NCBI RefSeq assembly: GCF_963576615.1 | Contig: NC_088711.1 | Coordinates: forward strand, 496,001 to 560,000 | DNA: 64,000 bases | Direction: 5' to 3' | Origin: Watersipora subatra | Taxonomy: Eukaryota > Bryozoa > Gymnolaemata > Cheilostomatida > Watersiporidae | Translations under genes and position numbers: made by a program | Notes under the pieces: generated by a model | The model's input: only the letters and a program-made list of their open reading frames with translations | The model's database searches: none | Told to the model about the DNA's origin: nothing | Part shown: one piece after another, positions 1 through 12,000 of the stretch | How positions within the stretch are numbered: the stretch's first letter is position 1 | Layout of the letters: each line of letters begins with the position of its first letter

Positions 1-3000
1 AAGATTGTTATAGCAGAAGAAGCTGCAGAAGTGCTCGAAGCTCACATCATCACAGCTCTTAGTGCTGACTGCGAGCACCTTATTCTCATTGGTCAGTAGT
101 AGAGCTCAAAGTATCAGAAACTTATTTTTATTGGTCAGTAGAGCTTATAGTATTAGAAACTTATTTTCCTGAGTTAGTAGAGCTTAAAGTATTACAAACC
201 TATTCTCATTGGTGGGTAGAGCTTAAACTATTAAAAAAAGTATTATACACATTTATACACAGTGTCATACAGCTGCTGGATGACCTATTCTTTTATAAAT
301 ATAATAATTACATAATTCATGGTAACACGACCTTACGATCTTGCAAAGTGCCTAACATTAAATCTATTTCAGCTAAAAGGTGTTCAGTAGTTCGATCTAC
401 TCCTGTGTTAGGATGATAACATTCCTCAAAATTGTCTTTGATGCTTGTGATGAACTTGAGATAAAACTTTGAATCAGGTGATCACAAACAGCTGAGACCA
501 AGCACAGCCGTCTATGAATTAGCCAAACACTACCACCTTGATATGTCACTTTTTGAGCGAATGGTCAGCAGCGGCATCCCATTAAACAGCCTGAATGTCC
601 AGCATAGGATGCGACCAGAGGTGAGCAAGTACATACGAGAATATATCTACGATGACCTACAGGACCACGAGTCAGTCATGGCCCGGCAGCAGGTCAGAGG
701 TAAGGAATCATGGGAAAACAATCTCTGGTTTGCAGAGTTCTTCGTTGTTTATAGATAAGCAGAAGAGAAATGTACTGGTGAATAGGCAGAGGCTAGCTGT
801 TATTAACTGAGTATATCTAACCGAGTATATCTAACCGAGTATATCTAACCGAGTATATCTAACCGAGTATATCTAACCGAGTATATCTAACCGAGTATAT
901 CAAACCGAGTATATCAAACCGAGTATATCAAACCGAGTATATCTAACCGAGTATATCTAACCGAGTATATCTAACCGAGTATATCTAACCGAGTATATTT
1001 AACCGAGTATATCTAACCGAGTATATCTAACCGAGTATAATTAACCGAGTATATCTAACCGAGTATATCTAACCGAGTATATCCAACCGAGTATATCTAA
1101 CCGAGTATATCTAATCGAGTATATCTAACCGAGTATATCTAACCGAGTATATCCAACCGAGTATATATAACCGAGTATATCTAACCGAGTATATCTAACC
1201 GAGTATATCTAACCGAGTATATCTAACCGAGTATATCTAACCGAGTATATCTAACCGAGTATATCTAACCGAGTATATCTAACCGAGTATACCTAACCGA
1301 GTATATCTAACTGAGTATATCTACTTGAGTATATCTAACCGAGTATATCTAACCGAGTATATCTAACCGAGTATATCTAACCGAGTATATCTAACCGAGT
1401 ATACCTAACCGAGTATATCTAACCGAGTATATCTACTTGAGTATATCTAACCGAGTATATCTAACCGAGTATATCTAACCGAGTATACTCTATATACTCT
1501 GAGTGCCAATCTAACCATTTCAGGAGTATCCAGCTCTGTCTTTTTCTTCAACCATTCTGCTCCTGAGACGAGCAACTCGGCTCTAATGAGCCAAAGCAAT
1601 GAGTTTGAAGCAAACATGGTAGTTCAGTTTGCAAGGTATGTCTGTTCTATAATATGTCTGTTATATATTTCTATAATGCCTTCAAAGTTTTAGTTGGTTG
1701 AGTAGAGAGTCAGTTACATGAATATAATGACAACACTTGTTGTACGTGTAGACCTGCCCTACTTTTGGTACCCAGGAGTGCAAAATCGCTGTTAATTCTG
1801 ACAAGAGAGAATTAGTCATGATTATACTAAGGTTATCTGTCCTCTAACCCTTTACTAAGTGCTTGGAGTTATCCACTGTCATACCTCTTTTAAAAGAGAC
1901 CCTATGCTCAAGTTTAGGTTCTTGTTTACAAGACCCTAAACTTGAGCATAGTTTACAGTTTACACTATGTTATTTGTTACTCACAATAGCTATTAAACAA
2001 CTTATATGCACTCTGCATTCCAAAAACTACATAATCAGTACAAGTACCCTTACATTTTCAATTCTACCTCAAATCTCTTGATTTTGTGTAGATCGTGTTC
2101 TTATTATACTTCTAGAAAATGTTATAATCTAACCAAATCATCTGCTTGAAGTTGACATACATAAGTTCAAATATTCTACCAATTATAGTTAAGTATATGA
2201 ACAGTTTCAAATTCATATCAAGTTTATATATGAGTGATTTAAAGTTGTCTTAGGAGTGTGCAGAAAATTGCCAAGTAGCATAAAAGGGTAATAGTTTCAA
2301 GAGATTATTTAAAATTCAATCGTTGTAAGCTTTGCAGGTTACATTTTAGAAGATCGGAGCTTAGCTTTTGGAGTTATAGTTACAATGTTGAGCTCCTTAC
2401 ATGTTTATTACTCCCTGTCAAGCATGTTAAGTAGTTGATCACTAGCCGACATTAATAAACAGGTACTTGTCGAGACAAGGATATAAAGCAGACCAGCTCA
2501 CTGTTATCACCATGTACAAGGGACAGGAAATCCTCATCAAGAAAAAGATGAGAGCCTATGTAGAGTTTAAAGGTCTCCGTGTTTCATCAGTTGATAATTT
2601 CCAAGGTACGTTGTATGTAGTGCGACACCCTGAGCAGGTGACAACCAGTTTTGACAGGTGCTACACAACCTACGTACTTATACTGGCTTATAAAATATTA
2701 AATAGCCCACTCCTCCCCATGAATGAGTAACAAATGTTAAATGCTATGCACAGGTCTGTTGTACTTACACACAGGTTAGTATTCTCTAATATACTAGTTT
2801 ATATTCATCCCAAGATTTTACACATGAGTCAGCATTCTCAACCAGCTCGGTTTCTGTTTTTTGCTGTTACAATAGCCTGTCTTCTCTATGCAGGAGAAGA
2901 GAATGACATAATACTTATCTCACTTGTGCGAAGTAATGATGAGAACAGGCTGGGTTTCATAGGGGTGGAGAACAGAATTTGTGTCACAATGTCAAGAGCA

Positions 3001-3052
3001 AAACTTGGAATGTACATCTTTGGAAACTTTGACATGATTGGCAGTCATTCAG
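1..3052 (+). CDS. ZNFX1: Helicase-core exons of the ZNFX1-like gene
   Basis: Five exons carry SF1 helicase motifs in order. The first has the Walker B box [12 protein letters not shown]. The second completes motif III ([12 protein letters not shown] across the intron 92-477) and has [10 protein letters not shown]. The third carries the FFFNHS...[10 protein letters not shown] segment, the fourth ITMYKGQ and SSVDNFQG (motif V), the fifth [14 protein letters not shown] and [11 protein letters not shown] (motif VI). These are the UPF1/ZNFX1-type ATP-binding and RNA-coupling motifs, and all catalytic residues I can see are present. The split G codon at 91/478-479 and the phase-1 junctions at 699/1524, 1635/2463 (phase 2), 2605/2894 and 3052/4578 confirm the joins. 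Confidence 0.9.
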
Positions 3053-6000
3053 GTTGGTATAGACAAGCAGGTGAGAGTTAGCATCTGAGCTGTGTGTATG
3101 TGAAAAGTTTCAAAAATAGTTTTTAAATTAAATAAAATAAATAAAATAAAATTTTTGTTTTAAAAATGTTTTGAACCAGTTTGAACTGTCATATGAGACA
3201 TTCTATTGTAGTTACCTATATTAATGTATCGCACTCAGCATTTGTTTTGTTAACATCTGAGCTGTGTGTGTGTGCGTGTGTGCGTGTGTGTGTGTGAAAA
3301 GTTTTAAAAATAATTTTTAAAATTAAATAAAACTAGAAACTCTCCTGTCATACAGCCCACGACCAAAGTGATATTGGAAAAAAGAAAGGGTTACTGCTGG
3401 TTGAGAAATGCAATATTAGCAATCAAATGGCACTGCAGTGTAATAGGATAACTGCAATGGTAGCTGCAATGGTAGCTGCAATGGTAGCTGTAATGTACTG
3501 GGTGTGGGTGTTATTATGTACAAAAAACAGCAATAATGAAAGGAAAAGATTATATGTTTATATCTCTCCTTCAATAGGAGAAATGCAATATTACAAGTAA
3601 AATGGCAAGCTGCTGTGTAATATACACAGTTTGAAAGATTTGTACTTAAGATGTACAAATTATCTTATGTACAGTTTGTACATAAGATGTAAAAAATTTT
3701 GGCTAACGTTCTAAATAATTTAATGAAACCTTCGGTATTTGGACAAAAAAAAACATAGGCTGATAAACTGTGTACCAGAATTCTGTACTTGTAAATCGGT
3801 CTACGCCTCAAACGGTCTACGTTTATTACAGAAACTTTTGGATAAATAAATGTGAATGATTATTCTTATAATTAAATATTTTTGGTAGATATTAAAAGCG
3901 TAAAGATAATATAAACCTCCGGCAATCGGACAATGACCTCCGGCAATGACTAGTGAAATGCAACGACTAGTGAAATGCACACGACTTAATGGTTCTACTT
4001 TCGGTCGCACAGCTTTATCGGCGTTTCGTTGGCCAGTCTTAATTTTGATTAAACAAAGCTTGTCGGGCTTTAATTGCAATTTTAGGTCAAATTAATCTGT
4101 CTAGTTATGTATAGTCCGATCAGATGGGTAAGGTTTAGGATATTGTCTACAAGTTTCACAGATTTGGTAACATATTTAAATAGGTTTATGTGTGTTTTGT
4201 ATCGTTATTATACTTAACGACTCCAGAGAAAAATGGTTAAATTTGTTGATGAGATTTCGGTACAAGGGTTTGCGATGGTGTTGGTGAATAATTTTCGTGA
4301 GTTGTGTGCACATGCATTTAACATAAAGCTTCTAAACAATCGCTTCGCTCGTGTTTGGTCGTGGGATAAATTTTTAGTTTTAAAATGTTTTGAACCAATT
4401 TGAACTGTCATATGAGACATTCAGTTATAGTTACCTATATTAATGTATCGCACTCAGCATTCGTTTAGTTTCAGGAACTTACAAATGAAATCTACTAACA
4501 CTGTGATTTGTGAGCTAATTGGTCTGACACATTGCCCTTGAATATGTTGCTTATACGCAAACTTTACTTACATTTAGATATCTGGGCTAAGATGATGGCT
4601 GAAGCGAGAAAGAATGGTGAATTTGGTGATAAATTAAATCTTGGCTGTGCTCAACACAATACATCAACATTGGTGCAAAAACCAGACGACTTTGACAGAC
4701 AGGCACCTCAAGGTCTGGCACTGACATTTCTTCCTTAACTTTAGTTAATGGTTCAGGGCTAGCCTGTAACAGCTCTCAGTAAAATATGGAGTTGTCTTCT
4801 TGCGCAAGCTATGCTATTATCTGTTTTATTTAGTCTTGCAAATGATTAGGTGGCTGCACCCAGCTGTGTAACAAGGAGCTCAAATGTGGACACAAGTGTC
4901 AGCAAATATGTCACTCATACGATTCACAGCATGAAACAACATTTAGCTGTAGGGAGAAGTGCATGAGACAGTGCCCTCAAGGACATCAATGTGAAGGCAA
5001 GGTTTTCAATGCTTCATTAAATTCATTTCAGCTAGTAGTGCTATTTAACTAGTAACTATAAACTATAGCAGTGATAGTATTTGACTAGTATATATAACTT
5101 ATAATAGTGATAGTATTTGACTAGTATATATAACTTATAATAGTGATAGTATTTGACTAGTATATATAACTTATAATAGTGATAGTATTTGACTAGTATA
5201 TATAACTTATAATAGTGATAGTATTTGACTAGTATATATAACTTATAATAGTGATAGTATTTGACTAGTATATATAACTTATAATAGTGATAGTATTTAA
5301 CTAGTAAATATAACTTAAAATAGTGATAGTATTTGACTAGTATCTATAACTTATAATAGTGATAGTATTTGACTAGTATATATAACTTATAATAGTGATA
5401 GTATTTGACTAGTATATATAACTTATAATAGTGATAGTATTTGACTAGTATATATAACTTATAATAGTGATAGTATTTGACTAGTATATATAACTTATAA
5501 TAGTGATAGTATTTGACTAGTATATATAACTTATAATAGTGATAGTATTTGTCTAGTATATATAACTTATAATAGTGATAGTATTTGACTAGTATATATA
5601 ACTTATAATAGTGATAGTATTTGACTAGTATATATAACTTATAATAGTGATAGTATTTGACTAGTATATATAACTTATAATAGTGATAGTATTTGACTAG
5701 TAAATATAACTTAAAATAGTGATAGTATTTGACTAGTATCTGTAACTTATAATAATGATAGTATTTGACTAGTATATATAACTTATAATAGTGATAGTAT
5801 TTGTCTAGTATATATAACTTATAATAGTGATAGTATTTGACTAGTATCTATAACTTATAATAGTGATAGTATTTAACTAGTATATATAACTTATAATAGT
5901 GATAGTATTTGACTAGTATATATAACTTATAATAGTGATAGTATTTGTCTAGTATATATAACTTATAATAGTGATAGTATTTGACTAGTATCTATAACTT

Positions 6001-9000
6001 ATAATAGTGATAGTATTTGTCTAGTATATATAACTTATAATAGTGATAGTATTTGACTAGTATCTATAACTTATAATAGTAATAGTATTTGACTAGTATA
6101 TATAACTTACATTGTATAATAGTGATAGTATTTGACTAGTATATATAATTTATAATAATAACTTATGCTTTGCAGACCTCTGTGGCACAGAACCATGCTC
6201 ATCTTGTTCTGTAACTGTCGAGAAGAAGCTTGATAGTTGTTCTCACACTCTGTCCACCAGTTGTTGCAAGTGGTTAAAACCTGGACTGCTTTTTTGTAAG
6301 AGATCTTGTGAGAAAGAGTTGCCTTGTGGACACATCTGTCAGAACACGTAAGACATTACTGTTTTCTTTCTAACCAGGAAAATGCCTAGTGCAATCATAA
6401 GACCCATGATCTACAATTATGATATGTTGCAGTTGTGGTGCTCCGTGTCAAACGCTCTGCAAGGAGAAAGTAGAGAAAGCTTGTAGCAAATGTGAAGAGT
6501 TACAGAAGGTCGATTGCTCATCAATAACCTTTCAATGCAGGGCAACATGTAGAGAAAAACTACCCTGTGGACATGCCTGTCACAACCTGTAAGCTGTAGG
6601 AAACCCATTCATTACCTACCACCCAAGAAGATAGATGTTACTGTTTAATTCCTAATTATTAAACTTTGTATGATTATCATTTAAACATATGTTTACTGTA
6701 ATGAAATATTGCAGTTGTGGTGAGCCGTGCCAATCTATCTGCCATGAGGTAGTTGAGAAGGCTTGCAGCAAATGTAAGAAATTACGAAAGGTCGATTGCT
6801 CTGCAACTACCTTTCGATGCAGCGAACCATGTAGAGAGACACTGCCTTGTGGACACGCCTGTCACAACCTGTAAGCTGTAGGAAATCCGTTATTTTTCAC
6901 CCAGGAAAACAGATGTTACTGTCTTCTTCATAACCACTAAACTTCTTATGGTCATTATTTAAACAGATGATCTACAATAATGAAATTTTACAGTTGTGGT
7001 GAGCCGTGTCAAGTGTTTTGCAAAAAGAAAGTGGATAAGGCTTGCAGCAAGTGTGAGAAATTACAAAAGGTCTATTGCTCTGCAACTACCTTTCGATGCA
7101 ACAAAACATGTGGAGAGACACTGCCTTGTGGACACGCCTGTCACAACCTGTAAGCTGTTGGAAACCCATTATCTTCTGAACAAAAAGGCAGAAATTACCA
7201 TCTTCTTTCTAACCACCAAAATGCCTAATGCCATCATAAAACCCTATGATCTACAATTATGATATGTTACAGTTGTGGTGCTCCGTGTCAAACGTTGTGC
7301 AAAGAGAAAGTGGATAAGGCTTGCAGCACGTGTGAGAAATTACAAAACGTTGATTGCTCGGCAGCAACCTTTCAATGCATGGCAACATGTGGAGAAAAAC
7401 TGCCCTGCAGACACGCCTGTCACAACCTGTAAGCTGTGAAAAACCCATTCATTACCTTCCACTCAAGTAGACAGATGTTACTGCTTTTTCTTAGCCAATA
7501 ATCCTCTTATGGCCATCATTTGAACAGATGATTTACAGTAATGAAATGTTACAGTTGTGGCGCTCCGTGTCAAACTATCTGCAAAGAGAAAGTGGATAAG
7601 GCATGCAGCAAGTGTGAGAAATTACAAAAGGTCTATTGCTTTGCAACTACTTTTCAATGCAACAAAACATGTGGAGAGACGCTGCCTTGTGGACACGCCT
7701 GTCACAACCTGTAAGCTGTAGGAAACCCGTTACATTTCACCCAGGAAGACAGATGCTACTGTCTTCTTTCTAACCAATAAAACTCTTGTGACCATCATTT
7801 GAACAGATGATCTACAATAATGAAATTTTACAGTTGTGGTGAGCCGTGTCAAACGAAATGCAAAGAAAAAGTGGAAAAGGCTTGCAGCAAGTGTGAGAAA
7901 ATACAAAAGGTCTATTGCTTTGCAACTACTTTTCAATGCAACAAAACATGTGGAGAGACACTGCCTTGTGGACACGTGTGTGAGGGAGCGTGTGCTAATT
8001 GGTAAGAGCTTTTTTTCGTGTCTCATAGCCAGACTTGCAACATTCAAAAACTGCGCACAGCTTCAAGTCACTTACAGTTAAACAATTTGGTAACAATGTT
8101 TTTGGAAAAAATATAAAGCGATTTATAGAAATATGTTTTAGAGAAATACAAAGTACAAAAGTGAGTATGATAGAGGTCCATAATCACTTGTGGAAATGTG
8201 CTTAGGGAGAGTATAAAGTCATTTATGGAGATGTTTATGTAACCTTGGCGCATTTGCAAAATCTTTACTTGGTTTACTAGACCATCATTGTGCGGATTAA
8301 TGTACGTTGTATGCACATTCGACATAATACACAGGTTGTAGTGATATATATATAGTAATGGGTATTATTATACGGTAGTGAGTAGTATTATATGGTAGTG
8401 AGTAGTAATATATGGTAATGAGTAATATTATATGGTAGTGAGTAGTATTATATGGTAATGAGTACTATGATATGGTAATGAGTAGTAATATATGGTAATG
8501 AGTAGTATTATATGGTAGTGAATAGTAATATATGGTAATGAGTAATATTATATGGTAGTGAGTAGTATTATATGGTAATGAGTACTATGATATGGTAATG
8601 AGTAGTAATATATGGTAATGAGTAGTATTATATGGTAACGAGTAGTATTATATGGTAATGAGTAGTATTATATGGTAGTGAGTAGTATTATATGGTAATG
8701 AGTAGTATTATATGGTAATGAGTAGTATTATATGGTAACAAGTAGTATTATATGGTAATGAGTAGATGATAACGAGTAGTATTATATTGTAACAAGTAGT
8801 ATAATACTACTTGTTACAATATAATAATTATACTGTAACGAGTAGTATTATATGGTAACGAGTTGCCCTGTGTAATGTTTTGTCAGCCCATTTTATTTTG
8901 CCATTTAATCATACTTTATGCTCAAGTGAATTATCCATAACCATATACAGGTTGATTGACTCTTGCATTGCAGTCGTGCGAATGATAAAGTTGTGCACAG

Positions 9001-12000
9001 ACCCTGTTCTTCTTTCTGCGGCAATCTCCTTCCTTGTGGACACTCATGTAAAGAGAGATGTTCAGTCTGTACAGCAAAAGGTCACTGCAAATCAGTATGC
9101 AGCCAGCCATGTCCTTTGGTGTAAGTGCTCCTAGCAATGACTTGTGTCAAATACTAAAATGGCCAAGTAAGCTTTCATACAATTGGTAACTGCTTAGTAT
9201 AGTGTACACTTTCATACACTCAGTAGCAGCCCAACATAGTGTACAGTTTCATACACTTAGTAGCAGCCTAACATAGAGTACACTTTTATACCCTCAGAAG
9301 CTGCCCAACATAACAGTCTTCACTTTTCTACATTTTTTATGTGTTCAACATCGTATACACTTTTATACACCTGGTCACGGCCTAACATCGTGTACATTTT
9401 TATATACTTCACCGTAGCTAAACATAGTGTACACCTTTATACACTGGGTACGTCCCCCAAATCATATAATTTTTAATTGACAAGGTGATTGCATAAAATT
9501 GTATACATTGTCATCAAGGACAGATAGTTTCGGTGCCCCTACGACAACTTGTTGGACCTTTCAGCTGTTCCAACTAGACAGTGTAACATCTTTTATTTTC
9601 AAAAATCAATTTGAGTTATTTTTTCAAAAGTACTTAACTTTAGTTACCTAAACCCCTACACAATAATATATCTTAGTGATTACCGGTGCCTTCCATTAGC
9701 CAGCATAAGAAACCTTTTATCCTGTCCACACCTTGATGGGGCGAAAACTTGATTTTAATTTAGTAAATAACTTAACCAACGCATACATTTGTTTTTACAG
9801 GTGTAGTCATGGTACAGAGTGTTCCAACAGATGTGACCAGGTCTGCATTTTCAAGGAATCACTTAGGAAATGCTGCTGGTGCTGCAGCAAGCATGGACGA
9901 TGCGGACAGAGCTGTGAATACGATTGCATGCTTCCCTCATGTGATAGGAGCTGTAGGAAAGATGTACGATGTGACAGATGTGGTGAAGTAAGTTATTGGT
10001 ATATACTTACTTTTTACATACATGTATTTACTCATATGCCTACAAAGTCTTCTGTAGTTTTTGCTTGCATAACAAGTACCATATCTGATTAGGACTAGGG
10101 TGCCCAGGTAGGTGATCATAATAGATTATCAGTATGTTTGGTCAGTATGCATGGTCGAACTGCGTGATACATGTATGTGTACATGACAAGAATGTCGAGA
10201 TATTATAGCTTCAAAGTTATTGTAAGGCATGTTTAGGAAGTATTGTGTGAATGTAATCAAACAAGGTAAATGCATTGCTGTAAAGCTTATCATAGAAAAT
10301 TAACTTATTAAAAGCGTGCGTAGAAAGATAAGGGAAATATTATTATTCTTTATATTTCATAAATTGATACGTTTTTTATCTCATCTCATATATTGAGGGC
10401 TCTTTCAGGTAATTTGGTTATCCTGAAAGTTGCTAGCAGATCATCATACTCTGTACAGCCTCTGATTATTGTTGACAACAAATTTTTGCTACATAATATA
10501 AAATGGCTCTCAGTAATTAGAATTTGTTGCCCAACTCAGCATGTTACCTGACTGAGCATGTCACCTGACTGAGCATGTCACCTGACTGAGTATGTCACCT
10601 GATTGAACATGTCACCACATCATTTAATATCTCACTAGTCTGTGTGTTATTTACATAATATGTTACAACAAACATTGCACTGATCAGTAATTATTTACTA
10701 AAACTCTTTACGCGAAGATATCAAACTGTTGCAAACAATCAGATGTGGAGAGAATAAAATGTGCTTTTAAATACTTTAATTGCTTCTGTTCAGTTTTATT
10801 AATATCTGCCAAACTTAGTCAATAAAAAATATTAGCAGTTACACTTGCCCTCTCTCAATATGATGTAAAATTGTTTGAGTTTGTCATAATTAATGCCACC
10901 TTCTTTTACCGGGATTCTTGCTAGCTATAAAATGACTTCAATGACATTGCATATTTATCTGAATGGGCAGAATGAACAGTGCCGTGGGCTCTGTGGCCAG
11001 AAGTGCCCCGACCTTTGCAAAAAGTGCAAACTTCCAAATGCTAAGGAAAAAGCCAAACGTTTACCTGGCATAGGAAATGATTTCGGAAATAGATGGATAA
11101 TTTTGGAAGACTGTGGACACACTGTGCCGGTGAGTAGTGCTTTGAAATACTATTAACACACTTTGATGATAGCTAGATTTTTAGAAGGCAGTGGACAGAG
11201 TGCAATAGTGGTATTACTTTGAAAGGCAGTGGAAACACTGCGATGATGAGTAGTGTTTTAGAAGGCAGTGGATACACTGTGATGGTTAGTAGTGTTTTAG
11301 AAGGCAGTGGACACACTGTGATGGTGAGTAGTGTTTTAGAAGGCAGTGGACACACTGTGATGGTTGGTAGTGCTTTTTTAACTACAGTTGCTTCATTATT
11401 TTCCATTGTTTTTATGTGGTATCCTACTATACCTTGGTTCAATCAAGCTGTTTGATCTATCATATTCTAATACGTATACAGTCTTCTATTGATTTTATTC
11501 TGCAAATTGATTCATTTAATCTACAGGGTTTTACTTTGCCTGCTTTGTGTTTCATCTGCTGCGGCAGCAAAGCACGCTGTATGTAGCTGATACAGGATTT
11601 ATGTTCATCTGCTCAGCTTGTACACAGGTTTCTTATATGGACAAAAAGATTTATGCACCAGAAGTTAGCCTTCCTATTCTCTGTCCATATGAGAAGTGCA
11701 AGAAACCGGTTCTCAACACTGGAAGATACATTCGAATCACACGAAAACCCAAGATGGAGCGTGATGCTCTGAGCAGGTCTACACATCCCCACATACCAAG
11801 AAAACAGCATTGCCCCAAGAGCTTTGATAAGGAAGAGCGTCAAGTAACAGAGAAATATGAGAGAACCTCAAAGCCTTCAAGTCGAATTCAGGGAGAAACA
11901 AGATACCAACACAAGAGTACACAAAGGAGGGATGATGAAAGGTGGAGACCATCTCATGATGATCCTGTGGGAAGTACGTATACTCATTTTTCCCGGCACA

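Noticed and set aside
5039..6153. CRISPR-like array of 36-bp repeats.
   Set aside because: Units are contiguous with no unique spacers, and the context is a eukaryotic intron.
11541..11627. Extending the exon at 11628 upstream in the same frame.
   Set aside because: The frame is open, but the residues do not match the family, and TACACAG/GTTTC directly follows a fitting acceptor with the right phase.
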